Shown here piece by piece: positions 8,861-18,662 of a DNA stretch of 36,133 bases. The stretch's first letter is position 1. The number at the start of each line of letters is the position of its first letter. The notes under the pieces are model-generated. The model worked only from the letters and a program-made list of their open reading frames with translations. It made no database searches and had not been told where the DNA came from. The DNA comes from a virus. Made by a program: the position numbers and the translations under genes. The DNA lies in the IMG/VR virus record IMGVR_UViG_3300042914_001603, positions 1-36,133 of that record; one strand, given 5' to 3'.

Positions 8861-9403
8861 ATGAGCAATCCTCAGTCTAGTTTTGTCGAGTTTTTCATGG
8901 AATCTGTTGAATTGAAGTCGGAAAGCGAAAAAGCTGGCCGACCGATTTACAAAGAAATTCCATTTATTCGGATTCAACACCCCGGCGATCGTTTGAATGT
9001 TTTAGAAGTAAAAGCAGACGCACACTACAAGCAGAAGTATGCTCGACAGTGGCGTGAGTTTGAGGCAGGTATGGCGGGGGAAGTGATTGGAACGGTTTTA
9101 AGTCAGTGGCCGCAGATCACAAAGTCGCAATGCAAAGAAGCCGAGTATTTTGGTATTAGAACTGTAGAAAATCTGGCCGAAGTGAACGATGGCGCATTAC
9201 AGCGCATGGGCATGGGCTGGATGGAATTGAGAAAGAAAGCGCGGGATTATCTAGCGGCAGCGGCAGGAAATGCGCCTATTAACGCACTGCAAGCTGAAAA
9301 CGAGCGATTACGTAATGAATTTGAAGCGCTTAAAGCCTCGTTAGAAAACCCGGAAGTGAAACGCGGAAGACCACGCAAAGAACCTGAAATCGTCGAGGGC
9401 TAA
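8861..9403 (+). CDS. Conserved head/tail-region protein with C-terminal coiled coil
   Basis: A 180-residue protein. The start at 8861 has GGAGAAG upstream; the open frame extends back to 8816 through the terminator, which is unlikely to be coding. It contains FIRIQHPGDRLNVLEVKAD and a later ITKSQCKEAEYFGIRTVENL segment resembling a small helix-hairpin-helix-like region. The C-terminus has a coiled coil (residues of about 148-165) and a basic GRPRK tail. Its role is unknown; neighbours suggest virion assembly. Confidence 0.7.
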   Translation: MSNPQSSFVEFFMESVELKSESEKAGRPIYKEIPFIRIQHPGDRLNVLEVKADAHYKQKYARQWREFEAGMAGEVIGTVLSQWPQITKSQCKEAEYFGIRTVENLAEVNDGALQRMGMGWMELRKKARDYLAAAAGNAPINALQAENERLRNEFEALKASLENPEVKRGRPRKEPEIVEG

Positions 9404-9405
9404 TC

Positions 9406-10110
9406 ATGAATTACACCCTGTTGGAGCTAGTGCAGCAGGTTACTGGTGAACTGGGTGTAAGCCGCCCGACATTGGTTATCGGGAACAATGACCCGCAGAT
9501 CATACAACTACTCGCCTTGGTCAACCGACTAGGGCGAGACCTTTCCCGCCAGTACGAGTGGCAAAGGCTGAATACTGAACACAGTTTTACTACGGTTCAG
9601 GGGCAAACACAATACGCCCTACCGAGTGACTGGGGCAGACAAATACCCCAGACCGAATGGGATAGAACGTCACAATGGCCGCTCATAGGGCCTGCAACCA
9701 CTCAAGAATGGCAGATTTATAAATCAGCGATTATCAGCGATGGCCCAAACCTTCGCTTCAGAATTGCTAACAACTTCCTAGAGGTTGACCCGCCCACGGG
9801 TGGATTGAACCTGTCTTTTTACTACATTTCAAAAAACTGGATTGATGCAGGTGGCGGGGTTACTCGCAAAACCTACGCAGACGACACTGACCGAGCGATA
9901 TTTGACGATTCGCTGATGGTTTTAGGTCTAAAAGTACAGTGGAAAGCCTCTAAAGGACTTGACCCTGGCTTAGACTTGCCGGAATTTAGAAACATGCTCG
10001 ACACGATTAAAGCACAGGACAAGTCGGCACCAAAACTTACACTCGGCGGTTTGCCACGTAATATATTGCTGACTGAGTGGAACATACAAGACGGCAATTT
10101 TCCCGGTTAA
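9406..10110 (+). CDS. Head-tail adaptor (tail tube A-like)
   Basis: A 234-residue protein of the class that follows the capsid in podoviruses and joins portal to tail. The N-terminal helical bundle (LLELVQQVTGELGV, then LLALVNRLGRDLSRQYEWQR) is followed by a strand segment YALPSDWGRQIPQTEWDR and the typical FYYISKNWI. This matches adaptor proteins of the gp11-like type. It lies directly before the nozzle gene, as expected. Confidence 0.8.
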   Translation: MNYTLLELVQQVTGELGVSRPTLVIGNNDPQIIQLLALVNRLGRDLSRQYEWQRLNTEHSFTTVQGQTQYALPSDWGRQIPQTEWDRTSQWPLIGPATTQEWQIYKSAIISDGPNLRFRIANNFLEVDPPTGGLNLSFYYISKNWIDAGGGVTRKTYADDTDRAIFDDSLMVLGLKVQWKASKGLDPGLDLPEFRNMLDTIKAQDKSAPKLTLGGLPRNILLTEWNIQDGNFPG

Positions 10111-10112
10111 TT

Positions 10113-11636
10113 ATGGCAACAGCACGAGCTACCTCAATACCTGCCCCGGTTGGCGGTCTTAATGACCGAGACAGCATTGCTGATATGAAACCGCAATATG
10201 CGCTCATACTAGATAACTGGTGGCCGTACCCTTCCTATGTAGGGGTAAGAAAAGGCAGCACTAACCACGTTACAGGTTTTGCAAACGCAGTACAAACGCT
10301 GGTGGAGTATTTGCCGACAAGTGGCGGGGCAAAACTGTTCGCCGCAGCGGGTACGGGTATTTTCGACGTAACTACAGCCGGAGCGGTAGGCGCGGCAGTC
10401 GTGACCGGGCAGACTTCAGCACAATGGCAACACGCTAACGTGACTACTGCGGGTGGGTCTTTTCTGTACCTAGTGAACGGACAAGACAGACCCCAACTAT
10501 TTAACGGCACGACATGGACGGCAATAGATGGAACGTCAACGCCTTCAATAACCGGAGTGACGACAACTAACCTGGTGCATGTGTGCGTGTTTAAGTCACG
10601 GCTGTATTTTGTGGTCAAAAACAGCATGCAGGTGGTATTTCTGCCCGTTGGACAAGTAGGTGGGGCAGTGGGTACGTTGGATATGAGCGCCATTTTCCGC
10701 GATGGCGGGTCGATTATGGCCTGCTATACATGGACGGTGGACGCTGGCGCGGGTGCTGATGACCATTTCGTCGTTATTTCAACGATGGGCGAGGTGGCGA
10801 TTTACAGAGGCAGCAACCCCGGCGCGGGTGGTGATTTTTCGATAGTCGGAGTGTTTCAGTTAGGTAAGCCTTTAGGCCGTCGATGTGCTGAGAAGTACGG
10901 CGGGGATTTAGCAGTCAACACCACAGAGGGCGTTTTCCCGTTGGGGCGCGGTCTTTTGTCAGCAAGTGTCGATAGAACAGTAGCCCTGACTGACAAGATA
11001 CAGAATAGCGTATCTATTGCAGCGAATTCCTACGGTTCGTCGTTTGGGTGGCAACTGACTTTATACCCTGACGCGAACATGATGCTATTGAACGTACCAA
11101 ACCCCGGCGGGAATTATCAGTACGCACAAAACACGATCACGGGCGCATGGACAAAGTTTGTCGGCTGGAACGCTAACGTACTACTACATGCCTCGACCGG
11201 ACTGTACTACGCAGACAATACACGGGTTTATAAGGCATGGCTTGGCGACTTAGACAACACAACACCTATACAAGCTGACTGCTTACCTGCCTTTAATTAC
11301 TTCGGTAACAAAGCCTTCAATAAGTATTTCACGATGGTCAGACCGTACATTTTGACGACTGGCAGCCCTTCGGTACTTTACGGACTGAACACTGATTACC
11401 TAGCCCAAGATGCTCAAGGTACACTGAATTTCACGCCACCTACGGGCATGGTGTGGAGTTCGATGGTATGGGGGTCGATGGTTTGGGGCGGCGGATTGAG
11501 ACCGATTACCGGATGGAATACAGTAGGTGCGGTGGCAAATAGCGCATCGTTAAGGTTGAAAGTACAGAATAACGGCTCTGAGGTTAGGTTTAATAATGTC
11601 GATTATCTTTTCCAGTCGTCCAACTCTGTTTTATAA
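10113..11636 (+). CDS. Tail nozzle / DNA stabilisation protein
   Basis: A 507-residue beta-rich protein beginning MATARATSIPAPVGGLNDRD, a start typical of podoviral nozzle or packaged-DNA-stabilising proteins, which form the tube below the adaptor. Many repeated short strands suggest a beta-propeller-like fold. Near the end is the aromatic repeat WSSMVWGSMVWGGG. An in-frame GTG at 10077 exists, but it would overlap the previous gene and the ATG at 10113 gives the canonical N-terminus. Confidence 0.8.
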   Translation: MATARATSIPAPVGGLNDRDSIADMKPQYALILDNWWPYPSYVGVRKGSTNHVTGFANAVQTLVEYLPTSGGAKLFAAAGTGIFDVTTAGAVGAAVVTGQTSAQWQHANVTTAGGSFLYLVNGQDRPQLFNGTTWTAIDGTSTPSITGVTTTNLVHVCVFKSRLYFVVKNSMQVVFLPVGQVGGAVGTLDMSAIFRDGGSIMACYTWTVDAGAGADDHFVVISTMGEVAIYRGSNPGAGGDFSIVGVFQLGKPLGRRCAEKYGGDLAVNTTEGVFPLGRGLLSASVDRTVALTDKIQNSVSIAANSYGSSFGWQLTLYPDANMMLLNVPNPGGNYQYAQNTITGAWTKFVGWNANVLLHASTGLYYADNTRVYKAWLGDLDNTTPIQADCLPAFNYFGNKAFNKYFTMVRPYILTTGSPSVLYGLNTDYLAQDAQGTLNFTPPTGMVWSSMVWGSMVWGGGLRPITGWNTVGAVANSASLRLKVQNNGSEVRFNNVDYLFQSSNSVL

Positions 11637-11645
11637 AGGCTAACT

Positions 11646-12107
11646 ATGTACACTTTTCATGAAGCAAAAATAGCAAACAATTTGCCTGATTTTTGCCGAT
11701 TGACCAGTGAGCATTACCAAGAAATGAAAGAACGATTAGAAAAAGATGGCATAAAAACCTCGCCATTTAATCCGCAACTAGACAGGTACATCAAATTTAA
11801 TAATGATGGCTGGTTAAAGTTTTTTATTGTAAAACACGACGCTGAATGTGTCGGATATTGTTTGATTTATATTACCAATGATATGCATAACGGTGATAAA
11901 ATAGCCAAAGAAGATGCGTTATTCGTTACCCGAAACCATCGGAATGGCATAGGAAAGAAATTAGTGCAGCATGTATTGGCTGAACTAAAAAAACTTGACG
12001 TTCAAAAAGCCTATTGTACAGCCGTGACTGACTTAAGAGTTAGCAAGTTATGGCAAAGAATGGGGTTTAAGAATATGGCAACCGAAATGGTTTATGAATT
12101 GAGGTAA
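11646..12107 (+). CDS. GNAT-family N-acetyltransferase
   Basis: A 153-residue acetyltransferase of the GNAT fold. Residues of about 91-110 form motif A, with the acetyl-CoA pyrophosphate loop R99-N-G-I-G103. The C-terminal strand-helix LWQRMGFKNMATEMVYEL is also typical. The family transfers acetyl from acetyl-CoA to amines. The substrate here is unknown. It sits inside the tail operon, an arrangement seen in other podophages. Confidence 0.85.
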   Translation: MYTFHEAKIANNLPDFCRLTSEHYQEMKERLEKDGIKTSPFNPQLDRYIKFNNDGWLKFFIVKHDAECVGYCLIYITNDMHNGDKIAKEDALFVTRNHRNGIGKKLVQHVLAELKKLDVQKAYCTAVTDLRVSKLWQRMGFKNMATEMVYELR

Positions 12108-12109
12108 AT

Positions 12110-13180
12110 ATGTGCAGCTCTAGCCCACCCCCCGCACCCGACTACGAATCAGCCGCAAAAGAAACAGCACGAGGTAACTTAGAAGCTACCCGCGCAGCAG
12201 TTCGAGCAAACCGCGCTAACCAGATAACACCGTGGGGAAGACTAACCTGGCGACAAAACCCGACTGGCGGCAAAATAAATTACGACGCTTACAACAAAGC
12301 ATTGCAATCTTATAACCAGTCACGTTTTCCTTCGCAAACTGAAAATGATTGGCAAAATTTAAGCACAGAGGAAAGGGTTAAGCTTAGAAAGGGAGGCTCA
12401 TTGGGTGCGGGAATGATGGCAGAAAGCCAACAAGGGCAAACTCAAGGAACAGCACCAAGACCCGAAGATTTCATGGAATACGACCCAGATTCAGGATGGG
12501 AACAGACAACCGAACTTACCCCCGAAGCACAGGCCGCGTTAGACCAACAACTTGCCCTGAACCGTAAGTATGGCGAGGTGGCAAACCTTGGCTTTGATCG
12601 GGTTCGCTCAATATTTGAAAACCCAGAATTAGACGTTGGCGCATTACCAAAACGTGCAATTGACGTAGGCCAAACCGCGCAGGAAGCGTTACTGGCAAGA
12701 CTTAATCCACAGCTACAGTCACAAGAAGAAGCACTTAGGCAACGGCTGGCAAACACTGGCATTGGACTAGGCTCGGATGCTTTCTCGCGTGAGATGGCAA
12801 TACAAGGCCAGCAAGCTAACGACTTGAGACTACAGGCTGCATTACAAGGCATAAATCTTGACCAGGCTAACCGCTCTGCTGCACTGCAAGAACAAGCTTA
12901 TTTACAAGACCGGCCGCTTAACCTGATAAATGCCCTACGTGCTGGAAACCAAGTACAAGCCCCGCAATTCCAACAGTTTGCACAACAGGCAACGACTTCC
13001 GGCCCCGACATGATGAGAGCCGCCCAGCTAGGTTATGGCGCACAAATGGATGCATACAACGCTGACCAAGCCGCAGGCAGTGGGATGTTTGGTGGTTTGT
13101 TTGATGTTGGGATGGGGCTTGCTAAATTGCCGGGCGCTGGTGGTTCAATGTTTAAGGGCTTTAAGGGGTTATTCTCATGA
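12110..13180 (+). CDS. Internal virion / tail-associated protein
   Basis: A 356-residue protein beginning MCSSSPPPAPDYESAAKETA, a start shared by a family of podoviral proteins placed after the nozzle, often annotated as internal virion or tail protein. The N-terminal Cys-Ser-Pro stretch is low complexity. The body is Gln/Ala/Leu-rich and helical, and the C-terminus is Gly-rich (MFGGLFDVGMGLAKLPGAGG). It overlaps the next gene by 4 bases (ATGA). A likely role is DNA ejection or the ejectosome. Confidence 0.7.
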   Translation: MCSSSPPPAPDYESAAKETARGNLEATRAAVRANRANQITPWGRLTWRQNPTGGKINYDAYNKALQSYNQSRFPSQTENDWQNLSTEERVKLRKGGSLGAGMMAESQQGQTQGTAPRPEDFMEYDPDSGWEQTTELTPEAQAALDQQLALNRKYGEVANLGFDRVRSIFENPELDVGALPKRAIDVGQTAQEALLARLNPQLQSQEEALRQRLANTGIGLGSDAFSREMAIQGQQANDLRLQAALQGINLDQANRSAALQEQAYLQDRPLNLINALRAGNQVQAPQFQQFAQQATTSGPDMMRAAQLGYGAQMDAYNADQAAGSGMFGGLFDVGMGLAKLPGAGGSMFKGFKGLFS

Positions 13181-14499
13181 GAGACTTTGACCTAGAACAA
13201 CAGCTAATAGACGCACGACGCAGACGCTACGGCGAGCAAGCCCAGACACAAGCCCCACAAGGCAGAATGGTAGGGGGTAGATTTGTTGCGCCCCATGCGC
13301 TTGAGTATTTAGCTGCTGGACTGCGTGGCTTTGGTGGTATTCGCGGTCAGCAAATGGCAGAAGATGAGCTAAGACAGCTACAAACTACACGACAGCAAGC
13401 TGTGGCCGATGCCTTACGTGGTTACACTGAAAACATGCAAGGGACACCGGAGCAGGTTATACCAAACCTAACGCAAGTGGACGACGAAGGCAACCCAATG
13501 CCGCAAGCGATTAAACCCGCCCAACCGCAAAATATACCCGCAGCGTTTCGCGCACTAAGCACTTCGCCTGATGCTGCAATGCGTCAATTTGCCCAACAGG
13601 GTGCAATGCAATTTGCACAAAAAGCCGCAGAACAGCGTAGAGCCGAGCAAGACAGACAGCGTTTAATGGGTATATTGCAAAACAGTACCCCGCAGCAAGC
13701 TATAGCCGCTGGTGTTCCTGTTGATTTAGTAAAAAGCTACTATGAAGCCCCGAACATTGGACGGGCAGAGGTAGCGCGAACGGTAGAAATAACTGGCGCA
13801 AACGGTGAAAAGCTAATACAGCAACTAGATAAAGCTGGCCAGCCAGTAGGTGCGCCTATGCCTGCCTACAACGCGCCAATGCAAATTAACACTGGTGGCG
13901 CTATTGAACTGGTAGCACCTAAAGCAGGGCAGCGGTTCGCTGTTGGCATGTCGCCGTCAGAACGTGATGCAAGCGCACGAGGTTGGGCTAATGTAAGACT
14001 GGGGCAAGAAAGGTTAGAAATAGACAAACCAAAAACAACAACTCCGGGCAAGCAATTAACAGAATCGCAAGCTAAAGGCGCGTTATTTTTGGGGCAAATG
14101 AGATCAGCTACCAATGAACTAGACAAGTTAGCGCAGATAGTTAGCCCGGTGCAGACCGCCATGACAGGCAGCACATATACTAACTGGGCTGCCCCAGAAA
14201 ATGCACAACAAGTAGCTCAACTTCAAAATCAATGGTCTGAAGCGTATTTAAGAGCAAAAACAGGGGCTGCCGCTACACTAGGAGAGGTGGAACTCAATAG
14301 AAGGACGTTTTTCCCTGTTGTTGGGGATGGTCCTTTAGTTATTTCTCAAAAGCAAAAAATGCGTGAACAAGCAGAGCGCGATATGGAGCCAACAGCCGGC
14401 CCTGCCGCACAAACGGCAGGACAAAGCCCGACGCGGCCAACACCGCCAAACGAATTATTTAATGCTGCTGATGCAATTTTGAACAGGGGCAAAAAATGA
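13177..14499 (+). CDS. Internal virion-like protein
   Basis: A 440-residue Gln/Ala/Arg-rich, mostly helical protein with low-complexity stretches (QAQTQAPQGR and QQAIAAGVP) and coiled-coil character. It overlaps both neighbours by ATGA. The second of three adjacent genes with the size and helical composition of podoviral ejection proteins. No enzymatic motif is seen. Confidence 0.65.
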   Translation: MRDFDLEQQLIDARRRRYGEQAQTQAPQGRMVGGRFVAPHALEYLAAGLRGFGGIRGQQMAEDELRQLQTTRQQAVADALRGYTENMQGTPEQVIPNLTQVDDEGNPMPQAIKPAQPQNIPAAFRALSTSPDAAMRQFAQQGAMQFAQKAAEQRRAEQDRQRLMGILQNSTPQQAIAAGVPVDLVKSYYEAPNIGRAEVARTVEITGANGEKLIQQLDKAGQPVGAPMPAYNAPMQINTGGAIELVAPKAGQRFAVGMSPSERDASARGWANVRLGQERLEIDKPKTTTPGKQLTESQAKGALFLGQMRSATNELDKLAQIVSPVQTAMTGSTYTNWAAPENAQQVAQLQNQWSEAYLRAKTGAAATLGEVELNRRTFFPVVGDGPLVISQKQKMREQAERDMEPTAGPAAQTAGQSPTRPTPPNELFNAADAILNRGKK

Positions 14500-16241
14500 G
14501 CGCAGAAAAATACGCTCAGTGGATAGTCGAAAATCAGGACAAACAAGGTACGCCTGAATTTGAAACTGTTGCCGCTGCTTATAAAGCCGCAAGGAATCAA
14601 ACGCCACAAGCTCCACAAACACCACAAGCAACCCAAGAACCTAGCCTATTACAAAGACTAGGCAAAGGTGTTGCTGATTATGCTCGACGTTCTGTAGCTG
14701 AAAAAGCAAACCTTGCGGCGGGGGCGGTTCGTGGTGCTGGCTCAATTGGCGCTACATTGCTGACCCCTTATGATTTGCTAGCGGGAAATACTCAATCTAT
14801 TGGAAACCCTGAACGCAGACAAGCAATAGAAGAAGGTTTGCGATCAATGGGCGCAGACCCGGAATCAGCGGCTTTCCAAGTCGGAAAAATAGGCACTGAA
14901 ATAGCGGGAACCGCTGGCGCTGGTAGTGCGCTTGCCAAAGGTCTTGGAATGATACCCGGTGTGGCTTCACGCGCTCCCGCTCTAATAAACGCATTAAGAA
15001 CGTCAGGCATGACGACTGGTGCCGCCCCTGTTACCACTGGAGCAAAAGCCGCTGATTTAGCTTTGAGAGCAGGAGCGGCAGGAACAACTGGCGCACTGGC
15101 GGGGGGGATGATTAACCCAGAAGATGCGGGAACTTCGGCGGCAATTAGTACAGCTATTCCGGTGGTTAGTAAAGTAACAGGATCGGCTGGTTCTTATTTG
15201 GGGCAGAAAATGCGCCCAAAAAACATAGAACTTGCAGAATTGGCGCAAAAATACAACATACCAGTAGGTTTGGGTGATTTGGCAGAAAGCCGTATGGTGC
15301 AAGCTGGTAGGTCTATATTAAAAGACACGCCCATCACTGGCGGCATGGCAGCAACCGCGCAAGAAGCAAAACAGGAAGCATTTAATAGGGCTGTTGGACA
15401 AACATTTGGAGCAAACGCGCCTAAACTTACTTTAGATGTTATAGACGATGCCAAAAAAACATTAGGCAATAAATTTGACGAGATTTGGAACAACAATAAT
15501 TTAGTTGTTGCCCCAAACATGCTTCAAACAATTGAAAACGTAAAAAAACAAGCTCAAAAATTGCCAAAAAACGAAGCTGGCGCGGTTTTGCGTGAAATAG
15601 ATGATTTGTATTCAAAAATAGTGCCCGACGCAAGCGGAAATTCAATTATTCCCGGTGATGTTGCTAATAAATTTCAATCTTATTTGAGACGTAGGGCAGA
15701 ATCTTTCCCGGCGCTTTCTGATGAATTTACTAAGCTGAGAAGGTCTATTATTGACACTTTTAATGATTCAGTAAAGCCAGAAGATGCGGCAGCGCTTACC
15801 ATAAACAGAAGCCAATACAAAGCATTCAAAACGGTTGAACCTTTAATCAGAAATGCAGAATTAGGTATTGCTGGCAGAGAAGCTGGCGACATACCGGCGG
15901 CATTGTTACCGCAAGCAGTAAATAGGTCTTATGGCGACTTAAGAAATGTGCCGCTTGCCGAATTATCTAAACTTGGCTCTAGGGTTTTAGTAGATAGAAC
16001 GCCACAAACAGGCGGTTCAATGAGGGCATTGATGCAATTGGGTGCTTTAGGTGGTTCAGCTATGGCTGGACTTCCCGGACTTGCAGTTGCCGCTCCCAGT
16101 GTTGTTGGGATACAGGAATTATTGAGAAACCCACGACTGGCAAATGCGGTAATGAGACCCGGAAGCGGCGCGCCGAATCAATTACTAATTGACCTTTTAC
16201 GCGCTGGTCAATTAAGCGCACCCGTTATTGCCGCCCAGTAA
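14496..16241 (+). CDS. Large internal virion / ejection protein
   Basis: A 581-residue protein. The N-terminus (residues 1-50) is Gln/Pro-rich. Residues of about 60-230 are Gly/Ala-rich with hydrophobic helices (GAVRGAGSIGATLLTPYDLL, GTAGAGSALAKGL), a pattern seen in proteins that cross the host membrane at ejection. The second half is helical and charged and lacks a clear transglycosylase signature. It closes the ejection-protein trio before the fibre gene. Confidence 0.65.
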   Translation: MSAEKYAQWIVENQDKQGTPEFETVAAAYKAARNQTPQAPQTPQATQEPSLLQRLGKGVADYARRSVAEKANLAAGAVRGAGSIGATLLTPYDLLAGNTQSIGNPERRQAIEEGLRSMGADPESAAFQVGKIGTEIAGTAGAGSALAKGLGMIPGVASRAPALINALRTSGMTTGAAPVTTGAKAADLALRAGAAGTTGALAGGMINPEDAGTSAAISTAIPVVSKVTGSAGSYLGQKMRPKNIELAELAQKYNIPVGLGDLAESRMVQAGRSILKDTPITGGMAATAQEAKQEAFNRAVGQTFGANAPKLTLDVIDDAKKTLGNKFDEIWNNNNLVVAPNMLQTIENVKKQAQKLPKNEAGAVLREIDDLYSKIVPDASGNSIIPGDVANKFQSYLRRRAESFPALSDEFTKLRRSIIDTFNDSVKPEDAAALTINRSQYKAFKTVEPLIRNAELGIAGREAGDIPAALLPQAVNRSYGDLRNVPLAELSKLGSRVLVDRTPQTGGSMRALMQLGALGGSAMAGLPGLAVAAPSVVGIQELLRNPRLANAVMRPGSGAPNQLLIDLLRAGQLSAPVIAAQ

Positions 16242-16344
16242 ATGAACGCCAAAACTGATATATGAAAGCGCAAATGGCAAAGAAAATGAGCTTGATGATT
16301 AAAAAGTCAATAAAATCCATAGGCGTATTGTAAAGGAAAGCAAG

Positions 16345-17562
16345 ATGGCACGTAACGGTAGTGGAACCTATAACCTACTTACAAATAGCTGGAACCCGGC
16401 AACTAACGGTGTTTCTGCTACTGCGGTGGACTGGCAAAACCTAATCAATGACGTAGCTTCTGCGCTTACTCAATCTTTGAGTGCAGACGGTCAAACGCCA
16501 ATAACGGGAAACCTGAACGCTGGCAACAACAAAATAACCGGATTGGCAGCGGGGTCTGCGACGGGTGATTCACTACGTTGGGAACAGCTTTTCAGCCAAG
16601 GGCAACCAGTTACCTTAGCTAGTGCAGCCACTACGGACATTGGCGCACAAAATACGGTATTACTCAACATTACCGGAACCACGACAATTACAAGTTTCGG
16701 GACGAACTACAACGGGCCACGTTACCTTAGATTTGACGGAGTTCTGACCCTTACCCACAACGCGACAACTCTGATATTACCGGGTGGAGCAAATATAATA
16801 ACCACGGCGGCGGGTGATAGTGCAATTGTAGTACCGAATGGAACGCCTGCTAATGGGTGGCGAGTAGTTGGGTATCAACGCGGTAATGGTACTTTGCCGT
16901 TTCAGAATTCAGTAAATACAACCAACATAACCGATGCTTCAATTACGCCAGCGAAGTTATCAACAGGTGCGCCCACATGGGATGTAGGCAGCAATGTTGG
17001 TATTGGTGTTGTTCCAAGTGCTGGGCGTTTGCATGTTAGCCAAGGAACAGGCACGGCAATTTTTGGAACTACTGGTGGTGCTGGTGGTTATGGTGGAAGT
17101 TTTGAAAATACGGACGGCGGTACTACTAAGTTTGTGCGAGCGGCTGGCGCTGGAGGCAATGGCGTTTTTTCTGCTGGTGTTGGAGCTAATAGTTTTATGT
17201 TCTTATCAACAAGCGGGGATAGGACTAGTGTTATACCTGGCGGAACAACTTTACTTCCTGAGTTTCAATGTCGTGCATGGGTAAACTTTAACGGCACTGG
17301 CACTGTGGCAATTCGAGCTAGCGGTAATGTGTCAAGTATTACAGATAACGGAACTGGTAATTACACAGTAAACTTTACGACCGCGATGCCTGATGCTAAC
17401 TATGCTGGGTTTGTTTATGCGCGAGATACGACAACAGTAAATGCTTTGTTAATGTCACGCGCAAATTTTACACAAACCACTAGTACATTTCCTTTCAACA
17501 TAGAAAATACGGGTTTGAGTGGGGTTGATGTAAACCAAGTTTATGTAGTTATTTTTAGGTGA
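16345..17562 (+). CDS. Tail fibre protein
   Basis: A 405-residue protein beginning MARNGSGTYNLLTN, followed by an ALTQSLSADGQTPITGNLN segment, the standard N-terminal virion-binding domain of many podoviral fibres. The middle is Gly/Thr/Ala-rich beta structure. The C-terminus (DANYAGFVYARDTTTVNALL, then VNQVYVVIFR) matches fibre tips that contact the receptor. It is preceded by a 103-base gap with only a possible 23-codon frame at 16262-16333, and by a good AAAGGAAAG site. Host range probably depends on it. Confidence 0.85.
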   Translation: MARNGSGTYNLLTNSWNPATNGVSATAVDWQNLINDVASALTQSLSADGQTPITGNLNAGNNKITGLAAGSATGDSLRWEQLFSQGQPVTLASAATTDIGAQNTVLLNITGTTTITSFGTNYNGPRYLRFDGVLTLTHNATTLILPGGANIITTAAGDSAIVVPNGTPANGWRVVGYQRGNGTLPFQNSVNTTNITDASITPAKLSTGAPTWDVGSNVGIGVVPSAGRLHVSQGTGTAIFGTTGGAGGYGGSFENTDGGTTKFVRAAGAGGNGVFSAGVGANSFMFLSTSGDRTSVIPGGTTLLPEFQCRAWVNFNGTGTVAIRASGNVSSITDNGTGNYTVNFTTAMPDANYAGFVYARDTTTVNALLMSRANFTQTTSTFPFNIENTGLSGVDVNQVYVVIFR

Positions 17563-17565
17563 GCT

Positions 17566-17817
17566 ATGAACGTAATTATCTACAAACAAGACAACAATGT
17601 ATTGGCAATAGTGCGCCCCACTGAAGAAGCACTTGCTAAGTACGGTATTGAAGCTATTGCACTAAAAGACGTACCGGAAGGCAAGCCGTTCAAAATAATT
17701 GACGCTGCTGATGTTCCTACAGACCGCACAGACCGCGCTTTTTGGACATGCGACGACGAAGATTTGACGGACGGAGTTGGAGCTGCGTGGAGTACATTCC
17801 CGGAGGTTACGCAATGA
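17566..17817 (+). CDS. Fibre-associated small protein
   Basis: An 83-residue acidic protein (MNVIIYKQDNNVLAIVRPTE start) directly after the fibre gene. Size, position and acidity fit a fibre assembly factor or capping protein, but no family is firmly recognised. The stop overlaps the next start as ATGA. Confidence 0.6.
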   Translation: MNVIIYKQDNNVLAIVRPTEEALAKYGIEAIALKDVPEGKPFKIIDAADVPTDRTDRAFWTCDDEDLTDGVGAAWSTFPEVTQ

Positions 17818-18218
17818 GCATTGTAAAAATAGACAGAACTCTTAACCAGCCGCCACTTGCCGAAATTAAAACAGCAAAGTGGGAAGCCATTAAAGCCGAA
17901 CGTGAAAGGCGGACATTGTCTGGCGGCTATCAAGCTGGTGGTAAGTGGTTCCACTCTGACATTATCAGTCGTAATCAGCAACTCGGCCTCAACGAAATAA
18001 ACGGCTCGATTCCTCCAGGTATTATGTGGAGTACGATGGACGGGTCATCTATTGAAATGACTTGGGCTTTGGCGCAACAGATTTTAGCGGCTGCATTACA
18101 AAGTGATCGGGCTATATTTGACGCAGCAAGAGCGCACAAAGTAGCTATGGAAGCAAGCGCAGACCCGGCAAACTACGACTTTAGTGGCGGTTGGCCGCCG
18201 GTGTACGGCGAATCATGA
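17814..18218 (+). CDS. DUF4376-family protein
   Basis: A 134-residue protein. The segment AKWEAIKAERERRTLSGG, then GGKWFHSDIISRNQQLGL and a tail with DPANYDFSGGWP, matches the DUF4376 family found after tail fibres. The start at 17814 has GGAGGT upstream and overlaps the previous stop; the longer frame from 17742 is ignored. The biochemical role is unknown; it is usually assumed to be fibre-related. Confidence 0.75.
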   Translation: MSIVKIDRTLNQPPLAEIKTAKWEAIKAERERRTLSGGYQAGGKWFHSDIISRNQQLGLNEINGSIPPGIMWSTMDGSSIEMTWALAQQILAAALQSDRAIFDAARAHKVAMEASADPANYDFSGGWPPVYGES

Positions 18219-18661
18219 AAATCGCCTTTATCTACGGCAAAAAGCCCAGTAGCACGCTGACCAAGATATTCACCGGGTCAAGTTGCTATCACGTCGGCTT
18301 TACGAATGAGTTGCATTTCTGGGATATGAACTTGATACGTCGCCGTAGATTATGGTCTATTTACAACAACAAGAAAACCGTTTTAATCGAAGCGCCCGTT
18401 TCTATCACGGCTGAATATCTTGACCACAAACTCGACACTGACGAGGCTAGGTACGGAGTGATTGATTACATACTATTTGGCTTGCGGCCTATTTACCACT
18501 TATTCGGGAAAAGCACACGGAACGCAAACGGCATTATCTGTTCTGAAATGGTGGCCGATGATTTGAATGCAAACGGCTGGCCGTATTCTTTCAAAGAAGT
18601 GCCAAGCCCGGCAGATTTAGAATTGGCATTGGGCGGTAAAAAAGATTTGATTGGGAATTGA
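18215..18661 (+). CDS. Permuted papain-like (NlpC/P60-related) hydrolase
   Basis: A 148-residue protein with the order His first and Cys later that marks circularly permuted papain-like enzymes (YiiX/YaeF type). H26 is in CYHVGF and C109 in GIICSEMV. Such enzymes cleave peptides or amide/ester bonds, in some cases in the cell wall. It has no signal peptide. It heads a lysis-like module, so it may act as the wall-degrading enzyme or in DNA entry. The start at 18215 overlaps the previous stop as ATGA. Confidence 0.7.
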   Translation: MKIAFIYGKKPSSTLTKIFTGSSCYHVGFTNELHFWDMNLIRRRRLWSIYNNKKTVLIEAPVSITAEYLDHKLDTDEARYGVIDYILFGLRPIYHLFGKSTRNANGIICSEMVADDLNANGWPYSFKEVPSPADLELALGGKKDLIGN

Positions 18662-18662
18662 A

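Noticed and set aside
16262-16333. 23-codon basic frame before the tail fibre
   Set aside because: No ribosome site and no recognisable protein; most likely intergenic.
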